Notes: generated by a model from the letters alone, not told the origin. A stretch of 10,707 nucleotides of DNA from an uncultured Campylobacter sp. (GCF_938030685.1 NZ_CALHHX010000098.1:1-10707), one strand, 5' to 3'. Positions 1 through 7,210 are shown, counted from the first letter of the stretch. Made by a program: numbers and translations.

Positions 1-432
1 GTTTACAGCGTCGATGATCTGGAGGAGATCGTAAAGAAAAATTTGCTGCTTCGCGAGGAGCAGGCGCAGATCGCTTACTCGATCGTAGCAAAATGCACGA
101 ACGAGTTTTTCAAATGGCTCAGAGCGGCGGCATCCACGCCGATCATCAAGGCTTTGCGTCAAAGCGCGAAACAAGTAGCCGAGCTAGAGCTAGCCAAGGC
201 GCTTAAAAAGGGCTATCTAAAACACAGCGATGCGGAGGAGGCGCGCAAACTGATCCATCAGGTTTTTAAAGCGTTTCTGCACGCTCCGACGGTAAATTTA
301 AAAAACCTCGGCGAAGCGGACGATGCTGACGGCACGGTAAACGTGCTGGTCGAAATTTTTGAACTGCAAGAAAACTACGAAAAATTTTTAAATCAAGAAA
401 ACGAGAAAAAGGACAGACAGAATGAAATTTAG
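1..432 (+). CDS. hemA: Glutamyl-tRNA reductase, C-terminal part (5' end outside window)
   Basis: This is the last 143 codons of a gene that enters from the left edge in frame 1. Glutamyl-tRNA reductase converts Glu-tRNA(Glu) to glutamate-1-semialdehyde with NADPH, the first step of C5 tetrapyrrole (heme) synthesis in the cytoplasm. The visible part opens with VYSVDDLEEIVKKN, the family's hallmark at the end of the NADP-binding domain, followed by the long helical C-terminal dimerisation domain (RxxQxAYxIV, then WLRAAASTPIIKALR). Family members are about 420-430 residues, so roughly two thirds, including the catalytic Cys, lies outside. The stop at 430-432 lies inside proS (11-bp overlap), the same neighbour as in C. 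jejuni. The Lys/Glu/Asn-rich end (NQENEKKDRQNEI) is a normal hydrophilic tail. Identification is firm from motif and synteny. Confidence 0.93.
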   Translation, partial: VYSVDDLEEIVKKNLLLREEQAQIAYSIVAKCTNEFFKWLRAAASTPIIKALRQSAKQVAELELAKALKKGYLKHSDAEEARKLIHQVFKAFLHAPTVNLKNLGEADDADGTVNVLVEIFELQENYEKFLNQENEKKDRQNEI

Positions 433-2140
433 CAAGCTTTTCGCTCCGAGCCTAAAAGAGGCTCCTAGAGACGCCGTATTACCTAGCCACGCGCTTTTGA
501 TCCGCGCGGGATTTATCGAGCAGCTGGGCAGCGGGCTTTATAATTTTTTGCCGCTAGGAAAGATAGTTCTGGAGCGGATCTACGCCGTCATCAGGCAGGA
601 GATGGACGCTGCGGGCGCGCAGGAGGTCTCTTTTAGCGTCGTGACGTCTGCGGATGCGTGGAAAAAAAGCGGCCGCTACGCCAAATACGGCAAGGAGCTG
701 TTGCGCTTCAAAGACCGCAAGGATAACGACTTCGTGCTAAGCCCTACCAACGAGGAAGCGGCGGTTTTGATGGTAGCGGATAAGATCACGAGCTACAAGC
801 AGCTGCCGCTAAATATCTATCAGATCAATACGAAATTCCGCGACGAGGCGCGCCCTCGCTTCGGGCTACTGCGCGGACGCGAATTTATAATGAAAGATGG
901 CTATAGCTTTCATGCAGACGCCGCGGATATGAAGCGCGAGTTTGAGGTGATGAGGCAGGCGTACTCGCGGATCTTTATGCGACTAGGGTTAAATTTCCGC
1001 GCGGTCGATGCGGATAGCGGCGCGATCGGCGGCAGCGGCAGCAAGGAGTTTATGGTACTAGCGGATAACGGCGAGGACGATATAATCGTGTGCAAACGCT
1101 GCGAGTATGCCGCAAATATCGAGGCTGCGCGCCGCGCGCCAAAAACTACGAACGCCGCAGCACCCGAAACCGACGGTATGATGAAATTTAAAACCCCTGC
1201 GATGAAAACGATCGACGCGGTCGCGGAATTTTTCAAAGTGGATAAATTCTACACCATCAAGGCGGTGATCAAAAAAGCGCTATACGAGGATCGCAGCGAG
1301 ATCGTAGCGTTTTTTATCCGCGGCTGCGACGAGCTGCAAGAGACCAAGGCGCAAAATGCCGCAGGCGCGCTAGAGCTAGTCGATGCCAGCGAGGAGGAGA
1401 TCGCACGAGCGGGCTTTACGGCGGGCTTTTGCGGACCTTTCGGACTCGGCGAGGGAGCTAAATTTTACATCGACGCCGAGCTAAAAGGAGCGCGCGAGAT
1501 GATCGCGGGCGCGAACGAGCCGGATTACCACTACGTGGGCGCTAGCGTGATAAATTTTAACGAATCGCGCTTTGCGGATCTCGCCGCCGTGAGCGAAGGC
1601 GATGCGTGTCCGTGCTGCGGCGGCGAGCTTGGCGTCACAAAAGGCATCGAGGTGGGTCACATCTTTCAGCTCGGCACGCGATATTCCGAGCCGATGGGGG
1701 CGCGATTTTTGGACGCAAACGGCAAGGCTCAGCCGTTTTTTATGGGCTGCTACGGCATCGGCGCAAGCCGCCTTATCGCCGTGGCGATCGAAAGCAGCCA
1801 CGACGAGAGAGGCTGCGTGTGGCCGCGCGAGCTGGCGCCTTTCGAGCTTGAGATCATCATCTCAAATCACAAAGATGCAGCGGCGGTAGAATTTGCCTCG
1901 CAACTATACGAGCAGTGCCGCGCATTGGGCGTTCGCGTACTGCTCGACGATCGCGCAGAGCGCTTCGGCGTGAAGATGAACGACTTCGAGCTGATGGGCT
2001 TTCCGTATGCGGTGCTCGTGGGAAAAGCCTTAGCAGAGGGAAGCGTAGAGTTCATCACCCGCGCAGGTCTAAAGCGGCAGAGCGTAAGCGCGGATGAAAT
2101 TTTAAAATTTATAGAGAAAAAATTAGCCGAGGAAAATTAA
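422..2140 (+). CDS. proS: Prolyl-tRNA synthetase (bacterial type with editing insertion)
   Basis: Cytoplasmic class II synthetase charging tRNA(Pro) with proline. It has 572 residues, normal for the bacterial long form. The order is: catalytic N part with motif 1 around GSGLYNFLPLG (36-46), the proline-binding TxE loop in SPTNEE (107-112), and motif 2 FRDEARPRFG...RGREFIMKD (139-159). The INS/YbaK-like editing domain follows at about 230-390, with K280 in FYTIKAVIKK and H370 in the positions I associate with Ala-Pro-tRNA editing in E. coli. Motif 3 is GCYGIGASR (442-450), and the anticodon-binding domain runs from about 472. Cys pairs C224/C227 and C396/C398/C399 flank the insertion and could bind a metal (inference; seen in other members). 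The ATG at 422 is supported by AAGGA 8 nt upstream inside hemA; the 11-bp overlap suggests translational coupling. A terminator follows directly. Confidence 0.97.
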   Translation: MKFSKLFAPSLKEAPRDAVLPSHALLIRAGFIEQLGSGLYNFLPLGKIVLERIYAVIRQEMDAAGAQEVSFSVVTSADAWKKSGRYAKYGKELLRFKDRKDNDFVLSPTNEEAAVLMVADKITSYKQLPLNIYQINTKFRDEARPRFGLLRGREFIMKDGYSFHADAADMKREFEVMRQAYSRIFMRLGLNFRAVDADSGAIGGSGSKEFMVLADNGEDDIIVCKRCEYAANIEAARRAPKTTNAAAPETDGMMKFKTPAMKTIDAVAEFFKVDKFYTIKAVIKKALYEDRSEIVAFFIRGCDELQETKAQNAAGALELVDASEEEIARAGFTAGFCGPFGLGEGAKFYIDAELKGAREMIAGANEPDYHYVGASVINFNESRFADLAAVSEGDACPCCGGELGVTKGIEVGHIFQLGTRYSEPMGARFLDANGKAQPFFMGCYGIGASRLIAVAIESSHDERGCVWPRELAPFELEIIISNHKDAAAVEFASQLYEQCRALGVRVLLDDRAERFGVKMNDFELMGFPYAVLVGKALAEGSVEFITRAGLKRQSVSADEILKFIEKKLAEEN

Positions 2141-2150
2141 GAAGCGTGTG

Positions 2151-2181
2151 AAAAATTAGCCCTAAATTTGGGCTAAATTTT
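2151..2181 (+). terminator. Rho-independent terminator after proS
   Basis: TTAGCCC (2156-2162) pairs perfectly with GGGCTAA (2170-2176) across a 7-nt loop TAAATTT, and the stem is followed by ATTTT. It begins 15 bp after the proS stop. The upstream AAAAA and downstream TTTT make it roughly symmetric, so it could also act on antisense transcripts. Confidence 0.75.
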
Positions 2182-2624
2182 GCCACCTATTTGAGAAATT
2201 TGCAGACCGATTTTTCTTGCGCTGCACAGCGTGAAATTTTATAAATTTACCGCGCTAGCCGCAACGAAAACAGGTTTTTGAACTCAGACGGAGGATAAAA
2301 TTTTATAAATTTACTATGTTATCGCGTAGATATACTGCTCAAGGCACAACGATAAAATTTAAATTTTACGCTTAAGACCACGCAAGTAAAAAATAAAGAG
2401 TATGCGCTTCTGTCGCTCCCCGCAGGAGTTGCCAAAAACAAAATTCCGTGATAAAACTCTGGTCTCTACCCGCCCTTTTTCAAAACGATTTTAAAAAGTA
2501 AAATTTAAACCGCGATTTCACTTTTCAGATTTCGCTCTTTAAATTTAAGATTTAAATTTCGCGGCGCAGCGGACGCGTAAATTTAATCAGCGCGCAAAAG
2601 CCGATCCGAAATTTTACCGGGTTA
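2182..2624. other. AT-rich gene-free spacer between proS and the convergent membrane-protein gene
   Basis: No reading frame here looks coding on either strand. The stretch is studded with AAATTTTATAAATTTA-like words, including two identical 17-bp copies (2234-2250 and 2298-2314, see repeat entry). In C. jejuni, as I recall, proS is followed by a small membrane-protein gene (Cj0544) and hemC (Cj0545). Neither is recognisable here, so the order is broken after proS. Confidence 0.6.
2234..2314. repeat. Two identical 17-bp AT-rich direct repeats
   Basis: AAATTTTATAAATTTAC occurs at 2234-2250 and again at 2298-2314, 64 bp apart. The word resembles the AAATTTT motifs in every spacer of this window, so it may be compositional rather than a specific binding site. 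Confidence 0.5.
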
Positions 2625-2650
2625 AAATTTTGCCTAAATTTATTTGGCAA
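2625..2650 (-). terminator. Probable terminator of the membrane-protein gene
   Basis: Read on the minus strand, TTGCC pairs with GGCAA (plus positions 2646-2650 and 2630-2634) around an AT-rich 11-nt loop with two further A-T pairs inside. AATTTT follows. It lies 41 bp past the stop of the 2692-3252 gene, in the right orientation. The stem is short, so confidence is moderate. Confidence 0.45.
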
Positions 2651-2691
2651 CGACCGATTTAAATTTTATTCGTAGGTTTTTCGTAGTAGCC

Positions 2692-3252
2692 CTATTTGAC
2701 GCGGTATTTTCTCCTCGCTATCCGAATCAAAACGATCTGAACGATCAAAAGCGCAAGCGCACCGCCGCTCCATTTCAAATATGTGATTCTATAGGAATCG
2801 GATATGTTATCGTAATAAAACCTGGTTGCAAAAGTATAATCGTATTTTAGAACCATTTGCCCGTCTTTAAGGGCGATCTGCCGTGCAAGGTCGGTATCAC
2901 CCCCGATCCTTTGGTACCAAATTTTTACCTCTTTGTCGTATATCGCAGCCTTGTATCCATCTATCTCGGTACTATAAACATCTAAATAAAAACGCCTCTG
3001 TTTAAGCGCGCCATCCACCAAATTTAACTTATAATAACTAGTCCCTCTGCTCTTATTCGTTTGCACATATATGACGCGCCCCTCTATGGTCTGCAAATCC
3101 TCAGGGCTAGACGGCAGCACGGCCGTGTAGGACGTATACAGCGCCGCACTCGCACCAAGGATAAAAAACAGCAGCACGCATCTTAAAAGCGTATTCATCT
3201 GATTAAAGCTAGCGATCTTTTTTTCATCGTATTTTGTATCAAAAAGTATCAA
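2692..3252 (-). CDS. Uncharacterised two-TM membrane protein
   Basis: I do not recognise the family. The product is 186 residues from the TTG at 3252, or 168 from the ATG at 3198 (Met19). Neither start has a convincing Shine-Dalgarno: AAAGAGAT sits almost against the TTG, and nothing clear precedes the ATG. Numbered from Met19, there is a hydrophobic segment at about 4-24 (LLRCVLLFFILGASAAL), a roughly 115-residue hydrophilic, Tyr-rich middle (EGRVIYVQTNKSRG..YYKLNLVDG), a second TM at about 143-161 (ALALLIVQIVLIRI), and a basic end RRKYRVK. The charges suggest both ends are cytoplasmic with the middle domain in the periplasm. The beta-rich look of the middle resembles DUF3592-like envelope proteins only loosely. 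It stands alone, with a probable terminator downstream, and converges on proS. Good codon and amino-acid make-up argue it is a real gene. Confidence 0.75.
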   Translation of the reverse strand: MILFDTKYDEKKIASFNQMNTLLRCVLLFFILGASAALYTSYTAVLPSSPEDLQTIEGRVIYVQTNKSRGTSYYKLNLVDGALKQRRFYLDVYSTEIDGYKAAIYDKEVKIWYQRIGGDTDLARQIALKDGQMVLKYDYTFATRFYYDNISDSYRITYLKWSGGALALLIVQIVLIRIARRKYRVK

Positions 3253-3465
3253 ATCTCTTTTGTTTAAATTTTATTTCGGCGCTTCATCCTGGCGCGCCGT
3301 AGCAGTATAAAAGCAGAGCTGCGTCGCTCCAAACTTTCGCGATCTTTAAATCCGCACTTCTGCAACTAATACGGCTCGGTTTTTTCCAGTGCCGTGAGCG
3401 ATACAAGGCGCCGCTTCTACCAAAATTTAGCTTGGATTTTCATTCATTTTCATTCGACGAAGAGT
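3253..3465. other. Spacer without recognisable genes
   Basis: No plausible coding frame. The right part contains a tandem-like TTTTCATTCA / TTTTCATTCG pair (about 3437-3455). Promoter elements for the minus-strand membrane-protein gene should lie in its left part, but no clear -10 box stands out. Confidence 0.4.
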
Positions 3466-3510
3466 AAATTTAAAAAGCGCGTGAAAGAAAATATTTCTCT
3501 TTTTAAATTT
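3466..3510 (-). terminator. 12-bp perfect inverted repeat, probable terminator of the frameshifted gene
   Basis: AAATTTAAAAAG (3466-3477) and CTTTTTAAATTT (3499-3510) are exact reverse complements separated by 21 nt. The interval holds a second nested hairpin, AGAAA-ATA-TTTCT. On the minus strand it starts 2 bp past the stop at 3513 and ends in CTTTTTAAATTT, as expected for an intrinsic terminator, although the stem is AT-rich. Confidence 0.5.
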
Positions 3511-3512
3511 CG

Positions 3513-3979
3513 CTAAAATTTCATCCAAAATACGGCAAGCTCGTAGCCGCGGGGCTCGCCCAACCCGCTCAAGCTTTCAAATGCAAGCGTAACGCCGCTG
3601 TTTAAGTTTAACTCCAAACCCTCATCCGTTGCGCGCTCGCAATACTCAATCCGCTCACGATTTAAAGCGCTTTTTACGGCCGCAAGATCGATAGGGCAGA
3701 GCAGCCCGATAATATCCAAGGCTCTATTTCGATTTGCCCCGCCCTTGCGCCGCCGAAATCCAAAGGCTCACTTCTGAAATGATCCGAAAAAATCATAAAA
3801 ATTTCGCTCCGAAAAAAGTGAAACTCAAAGGCGCCGTATCTTAAAATTTCAGCTCCAGTGCTCTTAAAGCTCGTGTCTGCGGGGCCAAACATCGAGGCGA
3901 TCTGCGCGCAGCTCAAGCCGCTTCTTACGCCTGCAAACTCGCCCAAGCGAAAGAATTTAAGCATATCAATTTTTAGCAT
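3513..3979 (-). pseudogene. Small orphan protein gene split by a one-base frameshift
   Basis: Two overlapping minus-strand frames read as one protein. The first begins at the ATG at 3979 (MLKIDMLKFFRLGEF, with GGGGAAG just upstream) and contains FGPADTSFKSTGAEILRYG, AFEFHFFRSEIFMIFSDHF and QIEIEPWIL. It then derails into a short junk tail ending at 3674. The second frame carries LLCPIDLAAVKSALNRERIEY, then LNLNSGVTLAFESL, and stops at 3513. One extra G in the GGG at 3705-3707 would give ...PWILSGLLCPIDLAAVKS..., a continuous product of about 155 residues. The FGxPxD...ILRYGxxEFHF layout recalls, from memory only, small soluble proteins often annotated as immunity-like or hypothetical; no function is claimed. 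No slippery heptamer is visible, so a real deletion or a sequencing error is likelier than programmed frameshifting. It has its own terminator. Confidence 0.6.
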
Positions 3980-4553
3980 CTCTTCCCCCCGTAAACACAC
4001 ATCGCGCCTCTTAAAGCCACTAGCAGCACTGAACGGCACGCTAATAGTTACACTAGCCAGCCATCGCACTCATCCATGCTTAGGCACTCGCTGACATGGC
4101 ACTAACGAGCAACGGCAAGCCAGACGCGTACATCACATAAAAGTGCGCCGCGTAAAATTTTATCTCGCGCCGAGCTAAAATACAGCGCATTTGCAAAATT
4201 TAAAACGATCGCAAAATGCCACGTCGTTTCGCAAGTTTTATTTCGCACAGACTTAAAAGCTGCGACAGCCGTATGAAATTTTATATAGTAACCGCATAAA
4301 TCGCGCGCCGCAAGACTTGAAAATTCACACCTCCCGCACATCACGCAGCGTCAATCAGCCGAGCAAAGCTCGAATCTCGTGATTTACGAAAACTTCGCGC
4401 GTCGCAAGCCACACTCGAACAAGTACTGCTTGGCATTATTTTAAAATTTCACAAGCGTTGTAATATCCGACTTTAAGAAGCGATCTTATAAATCCGCTTT
4501 AGCTCATCTGGCGCTGTACTACGAGCAGATAAACTCGTTTGAGTCCGTTAAGG
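3980..4553. other. 574-bp spacer with no supported gene
   Basis: Open frames exist on both strands but lack ribosome-binding sites and have odd composition (Cys/Trp/His-rich). Near 3985-3990 there is a C6 run (G6 on the minus strand) just upstream of the frameshifted gene's start. A small perfect hairpin CGAGC-AAA-GCTCG sits at 4360-4372. The mixture of GC-rich, codon-like stretches and AAATTTT words suggests decayed coding sequence, but no family is recognisable. Confidence 0.45.
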
Positions 4554-5132
4554 CTAGCCGAAAACCCTTTTTAGATGTGCTTCGTAATCCCTCATAAAGC
4601 GCTCTACATCGGGATTTTTAATGACGTCGTTGCACATAAACGTAGGTAGCCTTTTCGTGCCTAAAAACTCATTTATCTTATGAAAATGCAAATAAACGCC
4701 GTCCACGCCCACGCCCTCGAAAAAATCACCCGGCTTGTCAAACGCCTGAAGCGGCGCATTCCACGTAACGCTTAGCATATGCGATTTGCCCTTTATCAGT
4801 CCGCCGGTGCCGTATCCGTCGTTTGGACTCGCGCTGTGCCGTCCGTCGTTTGCCACTATCTTGCCCATGCCGCTCATAAACACCTCGTCGATATATTTTT
4901 TAACGACCCAGGGCTCGCCCATCCACCACGCGGGCATCTGCCAGATCACGGCGTCCATCCATAGAAATTTCTCCACCTCGCCCTCTAAGTCGTAGCCCTC
5001 ATGTATCGTAGTTTCGCGCGTTTCGTGCCCTAGGGCTTGTAGTGTTTTTTTGGCTAGCTCGTGCAAAGTTTTGTTTAGCTTGCCGCCTTTGCCGTTAAAC
5101 GGCGCTCCGCCGTTGATAAGTAGTATTTTCAT
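4554..5132 (-). CDS. mdaB: MdaB-family NAD(P)H:quinone oxidoreductase
   Basis: Flavodoxin-fold FAD enzyme of the MdaB (modulator of drug activity B) group. Members reduce quinones by two electrons and are linked to oxidative-stress resistance in Helicobacter and Campylobacter relatives; the protein is cytoplasmic. From the chosen ATG it is 192 residues, matching the usual length of about 193. It starts with the beta-strand MKILLINGGAPF and flavin-binding region. It carries WQMPAWWMGEPWVVKKYIDE (64-83), the clearest family signature, then DGYGTGGLIKGK (105-116) and SVTWNAP (121-127). The start at 5132 is preferred over in-frame upstream codons reaching 5192, because AAAGGA lies 5 nt before it and the protein begins directly with the fold. 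It is on the same strand as pepE but 137 bp away, so it may have its own promoter. No strong terminator follows. Confidence 0.92.
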   Translation of the reverse strand: MKILLINGGAPFNGKGGKLNKTLHELAKKTLQALGHETRETTIHEGYDLEGEVEKFLWMDAVIWQMPAWWMGEPWVVKKYIDEVFMSGMGKIVANDGRHSASPNDGYGTGGLIKGKSHMLSVTWNAPLQAFDKPGDFFEGVGVDGVYLHFHKINEFLGTKRLPTFMCNDVIKNPDVERFMRDYEAHLKRVFG

Positions 5133-5137
5133 TTTAA

Positions 5138-5143
5138 TCCTTT
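5138..5143 (-). promoter_or_regulatory. Ribosome-binding site fixing the mdaB start
   Basis: AAAGGA on the minus strand, 5 nt before the ATG at 5132. It sits in the longer word AATTTAATCAAAGG, which also precedes lpxD. Confidence 0.75.
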
Positions 5144-5269
5144 GATTAAATTCATTCGTTAGCGACTCACCGCGCCTAAGTTCAAATTCCACCTCGCAGC
5201 CCTATGCGCAAATGTAAGCGTAAATTTTACGAAGCGTTTAATTACTAAATTTTACTTTCACGCTGCAGT

Positions 5270-5887
5270 TTAGCGCCCTAAAATTTCAAATTTATCGCCG
5301 TGCACCGCGATCGCTTCGGCGTTATTTATCGGTACTAAATTTAGCTTGCCGCCGTAAGCTTTTAAAATTTCAGCCGCGCTTTGCACGAACGGCTCCTCGC
5401 CGCAGTGCGGCACCGGGTAAAATTTAACCAGATCAAGCCCTGTTTGCGCCGCCGCTCCGTAGTCGCCCGCATCGTCCATCACGCCCGCGTACTCCACGCT
5501 GGGAGCTGTGATCATAGCGCCCGCCGACTCGCCCACGTAGATGAGCTCGCCGCTTCGGACGCGCTCGGCGATCAGACCTGCAAGACCTTTCTTTTTAAGT
5601 TCGCGCAAAAGATAAAATGTGTTGCCGCCACTTACGTAAAGCACCTGCGCCGCGCCGATCTTTGCCTTCGCTTCGGCCTCGCTCACCTTAGAAATATCCA
5701 AAATTTGAACCTCAAAGCCCATTTTGACAAACGCCTCTTTCGCCTCGTCCACGTAGTCTCGGTACTCCTCTACGTTTGCCGCAGTCGGGATAAAAAGCAC
5801 CTCTTTAGCGCGGATATTTTGCCTCGCATAGTCCTCAAAAAGCGTCGCCGCGCCCGCAAAATAGGAGCATAAAAACATCTCTATCAT
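5270..5887 (-). CDS. pepE: Peptidase E-like protein, family S51
   Basis: A 205-residue cytoplasmic serine peptidase of the S51 family. PepE cleaves Asp-X dipeptides in Salmonella, but many bacterial paralogues have no proven substrate. The glutamine-amidotransferase-like fold is recognisable: start MFLCSYFAG, SGGNTFYLLRELK (86-98), and the nucleophile elbow VGESAGAMI (118-126) with Ser121. His161 in PVPHCGEEPF is a candidate catalytic His, and Asp138 or Asp139 a candidate acid (inference by position). The ATG at 5887 has AAAGGA about 6 nt upstream; the in-frame ATG at 5878 gives the more usual MFLCSYF start but is less well spaced. It lies between mdaB and the ilv-lpxD operon, each separated by more than 130 bp, so it is probably transcribed alone. 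The symbol is given for family resemblance; cyanophycinase-type or other S51 specificity cannot be excluded. Confidence 0.85.
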   Translation of the reverse strand: MIEMFLCSYFAGAATLFEDYARQNIRAKEVLFIPTAANVEEYRDYVDEAKEAFVKMGFEVQILDISKVSEAEAKAKIGAAQVLYVSGGNTFYLLRELKKKGLAGLIAERVRSGELIYVGESAGAMITAPSVEYAGVMDDAGDYGAAAQTGLDLVKFYPVPHCGEEPFVQSAAEILKAYGGKLNLVPINNAEAIAVHGDKFEILGR

Positions 5888-6259
5888 CGTTTTTCCTTTA
5901 ATTAAATTTGCGCTGATTTAAAGCGCTCGTAAAGCTCGGGCGCCATGACTGCGAGCAAACGTATTTCAAAACGAGTAGATCAAATTCTACCGCGCCCACA
6001 AAGCAAGCGCACGACAAAAAACGGCGCGGGCGAAATTCTGTCGATAAAAGGGCAAAATTTACCGCCGCAGCGGTTTGCTAACTATGCAAAAACCGAACGC
6101 AACGCAAACCACTCCACAATCGCCAACTGCCTGGCGATTTCAAACTTCACTGAAACGACGCGAGCCTGCTTAGATTAAGCTAGCTAGAGGAGTTGATCAG
6201 AGCGAACGATCAAAACGATCAAATCAAGCCAATCGATCTAATCAACCAAGGCAAAACGG
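5888..6259. other. 372-bp spacer downstream of lpxD
   Basis: A 77-codon plus-strand frame (5945-6178) has no ribosome-binding site and an unlikely composition, so I do not call it a gene. The spacer holds a strong hairpin (6118-6139) and a patch rich in GATCAA words at about 6193-6245, including CGATCAAAACGATCAAAT. GTTGATCAG near 6193 and CTAATCAAC near 6238 nearly complement each other, but no T-tract follows, so no standard terminator for the lpxD transcript is evident. Confidence 0.45.
6118..6139. other. Perfect 8-bp hairpin, role unknown
   Basis: AATCGCCA (6118-6125) and TGGCGATT (6132-6139) are exact reverse complements around ACTGCC. Neither side has a T-tract. It lies about 120 bp past the lpxD stop and could be a transcript-end structure or a remnant. 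Confidence 0.5.
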
Positions 6260-7210
6260 CTAGTGCTTTTTATCTCTAAAAAATCTAACGATCTTAGCCT
6301 GAAGCTTGAACCACTCGCTAAGCTCCATTATAGGCTGCCCCGCGTAGTTTTTGCCGCCCGCCAGATCCTTGCTTATGCCGCCGCGCGCCGCGATCTGAGC
6401 GAAATCGCCCACGCTTACGTGCCCGCCGCTGCCGCTCTGTCCGCCCATCACGACGTTGCATCCAAGCGTCGTCGAGCCCGCAAGCCCCACCTGAGAGACG
6501 ATGAGGCAGTTTTGCCCAAGCTCGCAGTTGTGCCCGATCTGAACGAGATTGTCGATCTTGCTACCCCGCTTAACGATCGTAGAGCCAAACACCGCGCGGT
6601 CGATCGTCGTGCACGCGCCGATCTCGACCTCGTCTTGCAGCACGACGTTACCGTTGTGATAAATTTTAACGTGCTCGCCCGTTTTGGTGTGCGCGTAGCC
6701 GAAGCCGTCGCTTCCGATGACGGCGTTTGCGTGGATTATGCAGCGCTCGCCGATGATCGCGTCATTATAGATGACGGCGTTTGCGTGGATCACGCAGCCG
6801 CTTCCGATATGCACGTCATCGCCGATATACGCACCGCTTAAGATGACGCAATCCTCGCCGATCGTGGAATTTGCGCCGATATGCACGTTCTGCCCGATCT
6901 GCGCGCTAGCGGCGATCTTTGCGGGCACGCCGCTGCGAATGAGCGGCTTAGCAAAATGCGCGCTTAAGACCGCAAAGGCTAGGTGCGGATTTTCGCACTC
7001 CAGCGCTCGCACGCCGTTTGGAACCGCAGTGCCGCACTTTACCAATACGGCGGCCGCTTTGGTGGCGGATAAAAATTTCTCGTTTTTGTCGCTGTCGCAG
7101 TAGCTCAGCTCGCTTTGCCTTGCGTTTTGAAGCGAATTTATCGCGGTGATCTCCGCGTCCGCTCCGTTAAGCTCTATATTTAAAATTTCGGCAATTTTGG
7201 ATAATTTCAT
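6260..7210 (-). CDS. lpxD: UDP-3-O-(3-hydroxyacyl)glucosamine N-acyltransferase
   Basis: Third enzyme of lipid A synthesis. It transfers a 3-hydroxyacyl chain from acyl-ACP to the 2-amino group of UDP-3-O-acyl-glucosamine (or the diamino sugar in campylobacters) in the cytoplasm. It has 316 residues, slightly shorter than E. coli LpxD. An N-terminal uridine-binding domain (about 1-95) precedes a left-handed beta-helix of hexapeptide repeats (about 97-270: IGQNVH, IGANST, IGEDCV, IGDDVH and so on). SDGFGYA (167-173) and VQIGHN with H227, the expected catalytic base, are present. The C-terminal helix ends WFKLQAKIVRFFRDKKH. The ATG has AAAGGAG 5 nt upstream. It follows ilvH by 31 bp on the same strand, the same order as in C. 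jejuni, and is probably the last gene of the operon. Two adjacent coils both read IHANAVI, reflecting a duplicated DNA segment (separate entry). Confidence 0.96.
   Translation of the reverse strand: MKLSKIAEILNIELNGADAEITAINSLQNARQSELSYCDSDKNEKFLSATKAAAVLVKCGTAVPNGVRALECENPHLAFAVLSAHFAKPLIRSGVPAKIAASAQIGQNVHIGANSTIGEDCVILSGAYIGDDVHIGSGCVIHANAVIYNDAIIGERCIIHANAVIGSDGFGYAHTKTGEHVKIYHNGNVVLQDEVEIGACTTIDRAVFGSTIVKRGSKIDNLVQIGHNCELGQNCLIVSQVGLAGSTTLGCNVVMGGQSGSGGHVSVGDFAQIAARGGISKDLAGGKNYAGQPIMELSEWFKLQAKIVRFFRDKKH
6716..6790. repeat. 21-bp direct repeat inside lpxD, one beta-helix coil apart
   Basis: The same 21 bases (GATGACGGCGTTTGCGTGGA plus T) occur at 6716-6736 and 6770-6790. The 54-bp offset equals 18 residues, one full coil of the beta-helix, and both copies encode the IHANAVI strand. 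Identity at the DNA level, beyond what protein constraint needs, suggests fairly recent coil duplication or gene conversion. Confidence 0.7.

Noticed and set aside
3674..3719. Programmed frameshifting in the split gene
   Set aside because: No slippery heptamer or stimulatory structure is visible at the junction; a single-base deletion explains it more simply.
3985..3990. G6 run (minus strand) before the frameshifted gene as a phase-variable tract
   Set aside because: Too short by usual Campylobacter standards and it forms part of the ribosome-binding region.
4102..4344. 80-codon minus-strand open frame
   Set aside because: GTG start without ribosome-binding site; Cys/Trp/His-rich composition unlike the neighbours; no recognisable family.
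4533..4544. ACTC-GTTT-GAGT hairpin below mdaB as a terminator
   Set aside because: Only a 4-bp stem and no real T-tract.
4496..4550. tRNA-like words (TAGCTCATCTGG resembling a D arm, GTTTGAGTCC resembling a T arm)
   Set aside because: The two arms are too close for an anticodon arm and the acceptor and T stems do not pair.
4445..4600. Plus-strand open stretch reading YKSALAHLALYYEQINSFES, protein-like
   Set aside because: No start codon with a ribosome-binding site, and its last third is antisense to the well-supported mdaB; possibly a remnant, but not supportable.
5133..5192. Longer mdaB start (20 extra residues)
   Set aside because: The extension is hydrophilic and outside the family fold, while AAAGGA sits correctly before the ATG at 5132.
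5945..6178. 77-codon plus-strand open frame
   Set aside because: No ribosome-binding site, unlikely composition, contains the 8-bp hairpin, and is opposite to the surrounding genes.
6193..6245. GATCAA words as a CRISPR-like or iteron array
   Set aside because: Units are too short and irregular, with no constant spacer length and no cas or replication gene nearby.
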